Assembly: GCA_035541475.1 (NCBI GenBank)
Contig: DATKND010000064.1
Span: forward strand, 4,868 to 68,867
From: DASUFZ01 sp035541475
GTDB taxonomy: Bacteria > Myxococcota_A > UBA9160 > SMWR01
Direction: 5' to 3'
Length of the DNA stretch: 64,000 nucleotides
Under the pieces are notes generated by a model. The model was given only the letters and a program-made list of their open reading frames with translations, had not been told where the DNA came from and ran no database searches. Positions 19,809-28,081 of this stretch are shown here, piece after piece. The translations under genes and the position numbers were made by a program. The number at the start of each line of letters is the position of its first letter. Position 1 is the stretch's first letter.

Positions 19809-20507
19809 TCAACGTTCGAAGACGTACTCGCTCATCGGGTGCGCCTCGACGCGATCGATGGCGAGGAAGGCCATGCAGCTCTGCATCATGCGCTCGAGGT
19901 GGCGCCGATAGCGCTCCTTCGAGCCTCCGGCCGCGTACCAGACGAGCGGATCGGTCAACGCCTCGATCGGGAAGTGCTCCTCGACGATCGCGGCCCAGCC
20001 GGGTGCGCCGGGGGTCAGCGCCCGCACGATCTCGTTGCGCACGTAGCCGAAGGTGCTCTGCGTCTCGAGAGCGACGGCCCGGTGCTCCTCGTGCCACAGC
20101 TCGATGAACTCGTCGTAGGACAGGCCGTCCTTCGGCTCGATGCAGGTGACGAGATCGAAGCCGGGCGTGCGCTGGCCGAGTGGAGCGACGTGCGTCGTGT
20201 TGCGGATCGGCTCGGACTCGACCACCAGGAACGCCGCCAGCTTCGACGCGCGCCGCGCGAGCCGCGCCTCGATCGGCCCGCGCGTCTCGGCCTCGTGCAC
20301 CCAGTAGTGGACGCAGGCCGACTTCGGCGGGTCCATCCGACCCACGCGCACCTTCGCGCCGGCGGCGACGTGTGAGTCGACGACGTCGATTCGCAGGAAT
20401 CTCGCGCCGGCGCGCGCGAGCTCCGGCGCCTCCGACAAGAGCGCGTCGCGGAAGGCGTCGTCGGAGACGCCGTCCGGCTTCCAGAGCACCGTGCAGATCT
20501 TCTCCAT
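19809..20507 (-). CDS. EthD-domain (dimeric alpha+beta barrel) protein
   Basis: A 232-aa protein. The repeated KICTVLWKPDGVSDDAFRDALL and FDLVTCIEPKDGLSYDEFIELWHEEH units resemble two EthD/ferredoxin-like halves in tandem. The family acts in degradation pathways or as small-molecule-binding barrels. ATG at 20507 was chosen over upstream in-frame starts because GAGGTGAG precedes it. It shares an operon with the glutathione transferase. No catalytic residue can be assigned. Confidence 0.6.
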   Translation of the reverse strand: MEKICTVLWKPDGVSDDAFRDALLSEAPELARAGARFLRIDVVDSHVAAGAKVRVGRMDPPKSACVHYWVHEAETRGPIEARLARRASKLAAFLVVESEPIRNTTHVAPLGQRTPGFDLVTCIEPKDGLSYDEFIELWHEEHRAVALETQSTFGYVRNEIVRALTPGAPGWAAIVEEHFPIEALTDPLVWYAAGGSKERYRRHLERMMQSCMAFLAIDRVEAHPMSEYVFER

Positions 20508-20732
20508 GCTCACCTCGGAAAGCCGGCAGGCTATGCCAGTCGGGCGCGAAGCGCCCGCGCGCCTTCCGACGGTGAGCTGCCGTCGCACTGCTTCGATACT
20601 GCCGCGCTCCCTCCACTTCGGTGAGATGCATCACCGCGACGACGAGACGCGCGCGCCTAACGTCCGCTCGATCCCGGATGCGGACGGGACCGGGCTTCTT
20701 GCCGGGAGCCGATCTCGGCGGGAGACACCGTC
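20508..20732. other. 225-bp divergent intergenic region
   Basis: It separates the EthD start from the di-heme protein start. It contains a GAA-triloop hairpin, GGGCGC-GAA-GCGCCC (20542-20556), similar in style to one at 50409-50421. No convincing gene or strong promoter was seen. Confidence 0.5.
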
Positions 20733-22289
20733 ATGTCCCAGACGAAAATGCGCCGCGGATTCGTCCGCCTCGCGCCCCTGTGCCTCAGCCTGCTCGTACC
20801 GGCGGCCCACGCGGACGAGGTGGATGCCTCGAAGAACGTCGACGAGCCCGCGGCCGAGCACGTCGATCAACATGCCATCGTGACCTTGCTGCGGTCGGGG
20901 AACCCGGCCGAGGCCTTCGAGATGGCCTTCGAAGGCGGCGACCTCCTCTTCGAGACCGTCTTCAACGCGCTCGACGGCGTCGGGGCGAACGTCGGGCACG
21001 GCGAGCGCTTCACGCGCACGCCACGCGCCGATCTTCATGGCCCCGGCGAGTGGGCGAACCACGTTCCCGCGCGCGAGACGGGGCCCAATGCCTCGAGCTG
21101 CAATGCCTGCCACAACAATCCCGGCGACGACGGCTCGGGGAGCAACTCGGAGAACGTGCATCGCGACCCGCAGCACTCGGCCGACATCAGTCACTTCATC
21201 CAGCGCAACACACCGCATCTCTTCGGCGCCGGCGCCGTGCAGCGCCTGGCCGAGGAGATGACCGTGGTGATGCAGCGCATCCGCGACGGCGCGGGACGCG
21301 CCGCCTGCGCGACCGGGCGCACGGTCTCGTTGCCGCTGCTCGCGAAGGGCGTGTCGTTCGGCTCGATCACGGCGCGTCCCACCGGCTCGCCCTGCAAGCC
21401 GAGCTTCGACACGTCGAAAGTCGCCGGCGTGAGCACGGATCTCGTGGTGCGCCCGTTCCAGTGGAAGGGCGTCGTCGCGTTCATCCGCAACTTCAACCGC
21501 GACGCCTCGAACAACGAGATCGGCATGCAGGCGGTGGAGCTGGTCGGCAAAGGAGTCGACGGCGACGGTGATCACGTCGTGGACGAGATGACGGTCGGCG
21601 ACCAGACGGCGCTCGCCGTCTACGTCGCGTCGCAGCCGCGGCCGACGACGCGCGTCGAGCTCGCGAGCCTCGGGTTGATCCCGCCGCTCACGAGCGCGGA
21701 GACCACGGCGATCCGCAACGGCCGGTCGAGCTTCGCTTCGGTCGGCTGCGCAGACTGCCACACGCCGAGCATGCGACTCGAAGATCCGGTCTTCAGGGAG
21801 CCGAGCGCGAATCCCGCGTATCGCGACGCGGTCTTCCCGAGCGGCGACAACCCGGTCGCGCTCGAGGTGGATCCCGCGCTGCCCGTGCGTTTCGACCTGA
21901 CGAAGGACCAGCCCGACAACCAGATCAAGGATTCGTCGGGCAACGTGGTCTTCCGCCTCGGCTCGATCGCGCGCGACTCGCGCGGCGTCGCGCAGGTCCA
22001 GCTCTACGGCGACCTGAAGCGCCACGACATCGGCCCGGACATGGCCGAGCAGATCGACGAGAAGGGCACGGGGCCCTCCGTCTTCCTGACCGAGAACCTC
22101 TGGGGCGTGGGCACGACCGGGCCATGGATGCACGACGGCCGCGCCACCACCCTGGCCGGAGCGATCGCGCTTCACGGCGGCGAAGCCGCCGGGTCGCGCG
22201 GGAAATTCCAGGCCCTCACACCCGCGCAGCAGCAGGAAGTGGTCGCGTTCCTGGAGAACCTGGTGCTGTTCAAGCTGCTGACGGAATAG
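20733..22289 (+). CDS. di-heme peroxidase-like c-type cytochrome (DUF1111-type)
   Basis: A 518-aa exported protein with a signal peptide ending near AHA (residue 27) and two CxxCH haem-binding motifs, CNACH at 123-127 and CADCH at 339-343. GPNASSCNACHNNPG and the C-terminal LWGVGTTGPWMHDGRATTLAGAIALHGGEA follow the putative di-heme oxidoreductase/thiol-oxidase-like family related to MauG and bacterial cytochrome c peroxidase. It should reside in the periplasm. Start ATG; a GGGAGA lies upstream. The substrate could be a peroxide or an organic donor. Confidence 0.8.
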   Translation: MSQTKMRRGFVRLAPLCLSLLVPAAHADEVDASKNVDEPAAEHVDQHAIVTLLRSGNPAEAFEMAFEGGDLLFETVFNALDGVGANVGHGERFTRTPRADLHGPGEWANHVPARETGPNASSCNACHNNPGDDGSGSNSENVHRDPQHSADISHFIQRNTPHLFGAGAVQRLAEEMTVVMQRIRDGAGRAACATGRTVSLPLLAKGVSFGSITARPTGSPCKPSFDTSKVAGVSTDLVVRPFQWKGVVAFIRNFNRDASNNEIGMQAVELVGKGVDGDGDHVVDEMTVGDQTALAVYVASQPRPTTRVELASLGLIPPLTSAETTAIRNGRSSFASVGCADCHTPSMRLEDPVFREPSANPAYRDAVFPSGDNPVALEVDPALPVRFDLTKDQPDNQIKDSSGNVVFRLGSIARDSRGVAQVQLYGDLKRHDIGPDMAEQIDEKGTGPSVFLTENLWGVGTTGPWMHDGRATTLAGAIALHGGEAAGSRGKFQALTPAQQQEVVAFLENLVLFKLLTE

Positions 22290-22319
22290 CGAGAGACGAA
22301 CCGGCGGGTCGGAGCGCGC

Positions 22320-22526
22320 TCAGCCGGTGCGCCGCGCCAGCGCCGCGAGTCCCCACAGCACCGCGGCGAGGCCGATGACACCGAGGAGAGGCAGGGCGTG
22401 CTCCGGCTCGCCGAAGTAGTGCGCGAGCGAGGTGCCGCTCGGGTCGATGCCGTGGCCCGGGTGGGCTCGCGCGAGCGCCGGGACGGCGAGCAGAGAGAAG
22501 AGGGTCAGCGCGACGCGAACGCCCAT
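22320..22526 (-). CDS. small His-containing membrane protein
   Basis: A 68-aa protein with a signal-like first segment (residues 3-19, cleavage after ARA), then AHPGHG, HYFGEPEHA and a second membrane helix (about 46-63). The His-rich segment would face the periplasm and could bind a metal. A GGAGG sits upstream of the ATG. It is last in the FAD dehydrogenase-P450 run, 53 bp after the P450. Function unknown. Confidence 0.6.
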   Translation of the reverse strand: MGVRVALTLFSLLAVPALARAHPGHGIDPSGTSLAHYFGEPEHALPLLGVIGLAAVLWGLAALARRTG

Positions 22527-22579
22527 GGCCGTCCTCCGCGGCGCCGCAGCGACGGCGCACGGAGGCGCAGCATAGCGAC

Positions 22580-23767
22580 TCAGCTCGCAGGAGAGAACGT
22601 CGCGGGCAGCTTCACCCAGCCCTGCACGAACTCCGTGCGCGTCCGCTCCGCGCGCGCGAGGTCGATCTCGTACTCGGGCAGCCGCCGCATCACCTCGTCG
22701 AGGGTGAGGCGAGCCTCCATCAGCGCCACGTGCTTGCCGAGGCACATGTGGACGCCGTGGCCGAACGCGAGCATTCGGGGCGGGCGCCGCTTCAGGTCGT
22801 AGCGGTCGGGCTCCGGGAACTCGCGCTCGTCGCGGTTCGCCGACGCCCACATCAGCATCACGCGCTGGCCGGGCCGCAAGGTGTGGCCGTGGAACTCGAT
22901 CTCCTTCGTGACGGTGCGGCCGAGATGCTGCGTCGGCGTGTCGATGCGCAGCCCCTCGAGGAAGGCGTCCTGCACGAGGCCGCGGTCGCGGGCGAGCTCG
23001 CGCCGCTGATCAGGGTTCTTCCAGAGTCGGTAGAAGGTCGCGGCCAGCGCCTTCGGCAAGGTGTCGGTGCCGCCGATCAGCACGACGGACAGGAGCGACG
23101 CGATGCGGAAGTCGTCCATGCGATCGCCGGCCACGTCGGTCGTGAGCAGGGTTCGCAGCACGCCCTCCGCCTTCTCCGGGTTCTTGCGCGCCTCCTTCAC
23201 GTGCTCGAGCAGGGCGAAGAACATCTCGCGCATCGCCTTCTGACCCACTTCGGTGGCGCCGCGATGCCCATCTCGCCGATGGAAGATTCCGTTCACCCAG
23301 CCCGACGCGGTGTCCGCGATCGAGAGCGGCAGGCCGCCCGTCAGCAGCGCGCCGCGCACCGACACGCGGGCGGCGAGGTCCTGCACGAGGTCGCACTCGC
23401 CGCGCTCGATGAAGTCGTCGACCAGGCCCTTCACGATGCCCGCGAGCTTCTCCTCCACCTTCGCCACGGCGCCCGGCTTGAAGTGCTCGCTCACCTGCGC
23501 GCGGTACTTCGAGTGCTGCGGCGGGTCCATGCTCGCGAACGAGAGGTTCAGCGGCGTGTCCTTGGTGAGCAGGTGGTTCGGCGTCGTGCCCTGCAAGGCG
23601 GAGAAGTGCTGGAAATCGGGGCCGACCTTCCAGATGTCCTCGAAGCGCGAGAGGAACCAGGCGTCGTACTCCTCGACGAAGTACGCCGGCTGCTCGGCGC
23701 GCAGGCGCCGGTAGACCGGATAGGGGTCGACGAAGATCTCTTCTGCGTAGGGGTGGTACTCGACCAT
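22580..23767 (-). CDS. cytochrome P450
   Basis: A 395-aa soluble bacterial P450. Haem-thiolate loop FGHGVHMCLG has Cys342; the K-helix ExxR is EGLR; the I-helix contains GGTDT. DPPQHSKYR is the usual C-helix motif. No redox partner is fused. It lies 24 bp downstream of the FAD-dependent dehydrogenase on the same strand, with a TetR gene divergent. This is an arrangement typical of steroid, terpenoid or xenobiotic oxidation. Ferredoxin and reductase must come from elsewhere. Confidence 0.9.
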   Translation of the reverse strand: MVEYHPYAEEIFVDPYPVYRRLRAEQPAYFVEEYDAWFLSRFEDIWKVGPDFQHFSALQGTTPNHLLTKDTPLNLSFASMDPPQHSKYRAQVSEHFKPGAVAKVEEKLAGIVKGLVDDFIERGECDLVQDLAARVSVRGALLTGGLPLSIADTASGWVNGIFHRRDGHRGATEVGQKAMREMFFALLEHVKEARKNPEKAEGVLRTLLTTDVAGDRMDDFRIASLLSVVLIGGTDTLPKALAATFYRLWKNPDQRRELARDRGLVQDAFLEGLRIDTPTQHLGRTVTKEIEFHGHTLRPGQRVMLMWASANRDEREFPEPDRYDLKRRPPRMLAFGHGVHMCLGKHVALMEARLTLDEVMRRLPEYEIDLARAERTRTEFVQGWVKLPATFSPAS

Positions 23768-23791
23768 CGCTTCCTCTCGAGCGGTGCGCGC

Positions 23792-25267
23792 TCAGGCCCT
23801 GGCGGCCTCGCGACCCGCGATGCGGCCGAAGATCATCGCCTCGCCGATCGAGGTGCCGCTGCTGTAGCCGGGCGACGAGATCGACGCCGCCGTGCGGCCC
23901 GCCGCGTAGAGCCCCGGCACCGCCACACCATCCGGCGTCAGCACGCGCGCGCGCACGTCGGTGGCGAGCCCGCCGAGCGTGAAGGCGGCGTAGATGGCCT
24001 TGTCCCAGGAGAGGTCGATCGCGCCGAACGGAGGCTTCACGAGCGGCTTCACGTACTCGGCCGCCTTGTGGAACAGCGGATCCTCGCCGCGCTCCGCGAA
24101 GCGGTTGTAGAGCGCGACGGTCGCCTGGAGCGCGCCGTCCGGGAAGCCGATCTCGCGCTCGAGCTCGGCGAGGCTCTCGCCCGCGACGATCTCGCCGCCC
24201 GCGAAGACGGGCCGCGCGAAGGTCTCGTCGTCGAGTACGAGCCAGACGCGCCCGTCCTGATGGAGCAGCGCGATCTCCCCCGCGCGGCCCTGGTAGACGT
24301 CCTCGGGCATGAAGCGCTGCGCGGCGCGGTTGACGAAGATCCCTTTCATCAGCGACTTCGGCGGGTAGAAGGGCAAGGTCACCGAGCCCATCTGCATGCG
24401 GGAGACCGCGCCGCCGGCGCCCTGCCCCATCAGGATCCCGCGTCCGTCGTCGCCTTCGCTCGCCGCGCGGAAGCGCGCGCGCCGCAGCTCCGGCGCGTGG
24501 CGGCGCACCATCTCGCGGTTGTTGACGAAGCCTCCCGCGCACAGCACGACGCCGCGACGCGCGCGGAACGCGCAGGGCCGCCCCTCCTGCGTCGCGATCA
24601 CGCCGACCACGCGGCCGGCGGCGTCGACGACGAGCCGCTCGCACAGCACGCCGCTGCGGATCTGCGCGCCGGCGCGACGCGCCGCCGCTTCGAGCCGCTG
24701 CATCAGGAAGGCGCCGGTCGAGCCCTCCTTCTGCGCCATGTGCGCACGCGGCGCCGGCTTTGCGAGCTCGCGAAAGGGATACACCAATTCGTTTCCCGAG
24801 TAGGTGAGCCCCTGCTCGCCCGGGGCCATCATGCGCTCGGGATAGAACTCGGCCTTGAAGGGAACGCCCTGCGCGACCAGCCAGTCGAAGTGGCCCGGGC
24901 TCTCCTCGCAGTAGACGCGGATGCGCTCGGCGTCGGGCTCCGGTCCGCAGGACGCCAGCAGGTACTTCTGCATCTCCTCGATGGAGTCCTCGAAGCCGCA
25001 CGCGCGCTGGAGCGCCGTCCCGCCGCCGAGGTAGATCATCCCGTCCGAGACCGCGGTGGTGCCGCCGGGACCTCCCGCCCGCTCGAGACACAGCACGCTC
25101 GCGCCGGTGCTCGCGGCCTCGATGGCGGCGCACACACCGGCGGCGCCGACGCCGACCACGAGCACGTCGGCCTCGGCGTCCCAGCCGGACACCTCCGCGT
25201 CGGACAGCGCGCGAGAGATCCGTTCGGTCGCGGGCTTGCGAGCGCTCTGTGAATGATTGTCAACCAT
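23792..25267 (-). CDS. FAD-dependent dehydrogenase (ketosteroid dehydrogenase/fumarate reductase-type)
   Basis: About 491 aa. An N-terminal FAD motif (VVGVGAAGVCAAIEAAS), an ERAGGPGGTTAVSDGMIY loop and the C-terminal LGGLATDVRARVL and GLYAAGRTAAS...SGTSIGEAMIFGRIAG match the 3-ketosteroid-1-dehydrogenase/fumarate reductase flavoprotein superfamily. ATG 25267 is favoured; GTG at 25285 is possible. Neither has a strong Shine-Dalgarno. It is first gene of the operon with the P450. Likely an alpha,beta-desaturation or reduction of a cyclic lipid; inference. Confidence 0.8.
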   Translation of the reverse strand: MVDNHSQSARKPATERISRALSDAEVSGWDAEADVLVVGVGAAGVCAAIEAASTGASVLCLERAGGPGGTTAVSDGMIYLGGGTALQRACGFEDSIEEMQKYLLASCGPEPDAERIRVYCEESPGHFDWLVAQGVPFKAEFYPERMMAPGEQGLTYSGNELVYPFRELAKPAPRAHMAQKEGSTGAFLMQRLEAAARRAGAQIRSGVLCERLVVDAAGRVVGVIATQEGRPCAFRARRGVVLCAGGFVNNREMVRRHAPELRRARFRAASEGDDGRGILMGQGAGGAVSRMQMGSVTLPFYPPKSLMKGIFVNRAAQRFMPEDVYQGRAGEIALLHQDGRVWLVLDDETFARPVFAGGEIVAGESLAELEREIGFPDGALQATVALYNRFAERGEDPLFHKAAEYVKPLVKPPFGAIDLSWDKAIYAAFTLGGLATDVRARVLTPDGVAVPGLYAAGRTAASISSPGYSSGTSIGEAMIFGRIAGREAARA

Positions 25268-25314
25268 CAATCGGCTAAGGTGCACGGATCGTCCCGTAAG
25301 GTCAAGAGGAGAGC

Positions 25315-25908
25315 GTGCTGCCGAGGACCGCCGAACGAATCCTCGCCGCCGCCGAGCAGCTCTTCGCCGAGCGCGGCTACGAGGCGACCTCGCTCGGCGA
25401 GATCGCAGATCGTGTCGGGATCCGGCCGCAGGCCATCTACAACCACTTCGAGAGCAAGTGGCAGCTCTACGAGTCGGTGCTCGAGCGCCTGCTCGATCCC
25501 TTCCTGCGCTTCCTCGACGGAGCGCTCGCGAATCCGCCCTCGGCCGCGCGCGGCGCGGAGAGCCTCGCTGCCGAGATCGCCTTCCACGCCGCGAATCCGA
25601 ATCTCGCGCGTCTCGTGCAGCACGCGGCGCTCGCGGGAGGTCCGCAGCTCGCGCTGCTGATCGAGCGCTGGTACCAGCCCTTCTTCCAGCGCGCGCTACT
25701 GCTCGCGCCGGAGCAGAACGCGATCGTCAAGGCCGACCCCGCGCTGCTGCCGTGGCTCGTGACGGGGATGCACGGGCTCGTGCTCGGCTACGCGACGCTC
25801 GCGCCGCTGCACCGCGAGCTGCTCGGCATCGACCCCTTCTCGCCCGAGGCGATCGCCCGCCAGGCGCAATTCCTGCGCGAGCTGCTGCGAGTACTCGAAG
25901 AGAGCTAG
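25315..25908 (+). CDS. TetR/AcrR-family repressor
   Basis: A 197-aa regulator with an N-terminal helix-turn-helix (TSLGEIADRVGIRPQAIYNHFESK, residues 25-48) and a divergent ligand domain. The GTG start follows AAGAGGAG. It is divergent from the FAD dehydrogenase-P450 operon, which it probably controls. The short gap contains GATTG-N8-CAATC (25255-25272), a weak candidate operator. The stop codon overlaps that of the convergent Cys-rich gene in a shared CTAG. Confidence 0.85.
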   Translation: MLPRTAERILAAAEQLFAERGYEATSLGEIADRVGIRPQAIYNHFESKWQLYESVLERLLDPFLRFLDGALANPPSAARGAESLAAEIAFHAANPNLARLVQHAALAGGPQLALLIERWYQPFFQRALLLAPEQNAIVKADPALLPWLVTGMHGLVLGYATLAPLHRELLGIDPFSPEAIARQAQFLRELLRVLEES

Positions 25909-26195
25909 GGCTTTCGGTTCGGGCCGGGTGTCTGGATCGGCACCGTGATCGGCTTCTGCGACGCCTCGCGCACGGCGCGCTCCTCGTCTTCTTTGGTTCC
26001 CGCGTTCGGATTCGTCTGCTGCATCGACTCGCCGCCGCCCATGTCGGCGCAGGCCTGCTGGCAGAGGTTCACGCCGTCTTCCATCACCTGCACGACGTGA
26101 CCGTCGTGGCAGGCGCACAGATCGCCGGCAGCGACGGCGCCCGGAACGAATGCGAGAAGAACGATCGCGAGACCGAGAACCCGTCGCGTCCGCAT
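25905..26195 (-). CDS. small secreted Cys-containing protein
   Basis: A 96-aa protein with a clear signal peptide (RRVLGLAIVLLAFVPGAVAA). The mature part has CACHDG and CQQACADMGGG, giving four cysteines that could form disulfides or bind a metal. The CACH sequence lacks the CxxCH spacing needed for haem c. The tail is polar and Pro-rich. ATG at 26195 was preferred to one 15 bp upstream because GGGAGAG sits at the right distance. Not recognised. Confidence 0.6.
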   Translation of the reverse strand: MRTRRVLGLAIVLLAFVPGAVAAGDLCACHDGHVVQVMEDGVNLCQQACADMGGGESMQQTNPNAGTKEDEERAVREASQKPITVPIQTPGPNRKP

Positions 26196-26328
26196 GGTGC
26201 GCTCTCCCATCGCGGCCAGGGGGCCACGCGATCCTATCGGCTCCCGGCAGCGTCGACGTGAGCCCGTCAGTTGCGCATGCGAGATTGGCTCGGCGACTGC
26301 CTACTTTGCGAACCCCGTTGCGTGCGAT

Positions 26329-26354
26329 CTTCGCTCGGCTGCGCCTCGCTGCGC
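26329..26354 (-). repeat. dispersed 3'-end repeat core, copy B
   Basis: On minus it reads GCGCAGCGAGGC then GCAGCCGAGCGAAG, followed by ATCGC, a close match to the core at 60025-60050. It starts 9 bp after the stop of the SnoaL-like gene in the same direction. The rest of 26196-26363 shows no gene. Confidence 0.7.
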
Positions 26355-26363
26355 GGCCTCCCC

Positions 26364-26831
26364 TCAGTCGGCCTTGCGCTGCGTGATGCGCCACCCCTGC
26401 TCCTTGCGCGGCGCCATCTCCTCGAAGGTCCGCTCGTAGCCGGTGTGCCGGATCTTCCACTCGCCGCCGACCTTCACGTACTCGTCGCGATAGAAGGCCG
26501 CTCCGTGGATCGTGATGCCGTGCTGCTCGTCGATCACCCAGTCCTCGAGCGCCCAGCTCCCGGTCGCGGTGGTGGGGCTCGTCAGCTCGATCTCCGGCTG
26601 GTGCACGCGATGGCTCGAAAGGAAGGTCGGGCGCGACATCGACTCGGTCAGGAACTTCATGATCGCGTCGCGTCCCTGGAAGGCGTACTTCCCGCCGCTG
26701 TAGGCGCTCGTCGCATCCGGCGTGAAGCAGGTCTCCATCTCCTTCCAGAGCTTCTGATCGATGCAGCGCATGTAGCGGTACTTGAGGCGCTTGATCGCCT
26801 CGATCTCCTCGAGCTGCTTCACGAAGTCCAT
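26364..26831 (-). CDS. SnoaL-like (NTF2 fold) family protein
   Basis: A 155-aa protein. IEAIKRLKYRYMRCIDQKLWKEMETCFTPDA is the characteristic first helix of the SnoaL_4-type set that includes bile-acid 7-dehydratase-like proteins. Asp25, His74 and His77 lie in the usual cavity region, but a catalytic set is not certain. The ATG at 26831 has GGAGGACCCCC upstream. It sits in a minus run behind a SelW-like gene. Function unassigned. Confidence 0.75.
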   Translation of the reverse strand: MDFVKQLEEIEAIKRLKYRYMRCIDQKLWKEMETCFTPDATSAYSGGKYAFQGRDAIMKFLTESMSRPTFLSSHRVHQPEIELTSPTTATGSWALEDWVIDEQHGITIHGAAFYRDEYVKVGGEWKIRHTGYERTFEEMAPRKEQGWRITQRKAD

Positions 26832-26854
26832 GGGGGTCCTCCTGAAGGCCCAGT

Positions 26855-27139
26855 CTAATGGTTGTCGGAGTGGCCGAGCGAGCGGCCCGGCGCAACGCGA
26901 TCGCGGATCGACTGCTTGAGCTCTTTGCTCTCCGGGAAGCGCCCCTCCTGCTTGCGCGAGAAGATCAGCTCGCCGTCGAGCCGCACGTCGAGGACGCCGC
27001 CGGTTCCGGGCACGAGCGCCACCTCGCCGAGCTCCGTCTCGAACGTGGTGAGGAGCTCCTGCGCGAGCCACGCCGCGCGCAGGAGCCAGCGGCATTGCGT
27101 GCAGTACTCGATCGTGACGCGCGCGCCGCCCGCGGCCAT
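26855..27139 (-). CDS. SelT/SelW/SelH-family thioredoxin-like protein, Cys form
   Basis: A 94-aa Rdx-family protein. The redox motif YCTQCRWLLRA near residue 13 has CxxC in place of the CxxU of selenoproteins; the later GTGGVLDVRLDGELIFSRKQEGRFPES is the family signature. A GGAGG precedes the ATG at 27139. Probably a small thiol oxidoreductase in the cytoplasm. A SelD fusion lies 6 kb away but no selenocysteine is used here. Confidence 0.85.
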   Translation of the reverse strand: MAAGGARVTIEYCTQCRWLLRAAWLAQELLTTFETELGEVALVPGTGGVLDVRLDGELIFSRKQEGRFPESKELKQSIRDRVAPGRSLGHSDNH

Positions 27140-27153
27140 GGCGACCTCCGCCC

Positions 27154-28050
27154 TCAACTCGCGTGCTTCGAGACGAACTCTCCGATCCGCGCGATCGCCG
27201 CGATCGACTCCGGCACGTCCACGCCGAAGAAGTGCCAGACGTGGATCAGGCCCTCGCCGCGCTCCAAGGTGATGTCCACACCGGCGGCCTTCGCCTTCGC
27301 GGCCACGCGGGTCGAGTCATCGAGGAGGATCTCGCGCGTACCCACCTGGATCAGCAGCGGCGGCAGGCCGCGATAGTCGCCGTGCAGCGGCGCCGCCAGC
27401 GGATTCCTCGGATCGCCGTGGGGGCCGAGGTAGTCGCGCCCGGACTGGCGCAGCCCTTCGACCGTGATCATCGGATCGCCGATCTCCGGGTCCATCGCCG
27501 ACGCGCCGGTGCCCTCGAGATCGGTCCACGGCGAGAGACACACGGCTGCAGCAGGCCGCGGCGTGCGCGCATCGCGCAGCGCGAGCAAGGTGGCGAGCGT
27601 GAGGCCGCCGCCGGCCGAGTCGCCGACGATGGCGAGGCGCGACGGATCCTGACCGCGTGCCAGCAGCCAGCGGTACGCCTTCGTCGCGTCCTCCACGGCC
27701 GCGGGAAAGGGATGCTCCGGCGCGAGCCGGTAGTCGATCGCCAGGCAGCGCGCCTTCGTCGCCGCCGCGATGCGCGCGACCAGCGAGCGATGCGTGTTCA
27801 CCGAGCCGAGCAGGTAGGCGCCGCCGTGCAGGTACAGGATGGAGCGGCCGGCCACCGCGCCGGGCATCTCGATCCACTCGCCCGGCACGCCGTCCGCGCA
27901 GAGCTTCTCGCTGCGGATGCCGTCGGGGACGCGGAAGAGCGACGTCATGAGATCGAAGCCGGCGCGCATCTCCTGGACCGTCGGCGCGGTCGCGGGACGC
28001 GGCCGCGACAGCAGCATCTGGACGACGGCGTCGTGCTGCGGGCTCGGCAT
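27154..28050 (-). CDS. HSL-family alpha/beta hydrolase (esterase)
   Basis: A 298-aa esterase of the hormone-sensitive-lipase group. HGGAY near residue 75 forms the oxyanion hole and GDSAGG near 143 holds the nucleophile; the catalytic Asp and His follow in the C-terminal third (EGLIHVWHFF for the His). It would hydrolyse short-chain esters or related substrates in the cytoplasm. It ends 14 bp before the SelW-like start and follows GlnS by 31 bp. Part of a long minus-strand run. Confidence 0.85.
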   Translation of the reverse strand: MPSPQHDAVVQMLLSRPRPATAPTVQEMRAGFDLMTSLFRVPDGIRSEKLCADGVPGEWIEMPGAVAGRSILYLHGGAYLLGSVNTHRSLVARIAAATKARCLAIDYRLAPEHPFPAAVEDATKAYRWLLARGQDPSRLAIVGDSAGGGLTLATLLALRDARTPRPAAAVCLSPWTDLEGTGASAMDPEIGDPMITVEGLRQSGRDYLGPHGDPRNPLAAPLHGDYRGLPPLLIQVGTREILLDDSTRVAAKAKAAGVDITLERGEGLIHVWHFFGVDVPESIAAIARIGEFVSKHAS

Positions 28051-28081
28051 GGGCTCCTCCTTCGGCGGAGGTCCACTCTAC

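Noticed and set aside
22730..25252. Long plus-strand open frame of 840 codons
   Set aside because: It is antisense to the P450 and FAD dehydrogenase, both with complete motifs; composition is that of a shadow frame.
25905..26195. Haem c attachment in the CACH motif
   Set aside because: Spacing is C-x-C-H, not C-x-x-C-H.
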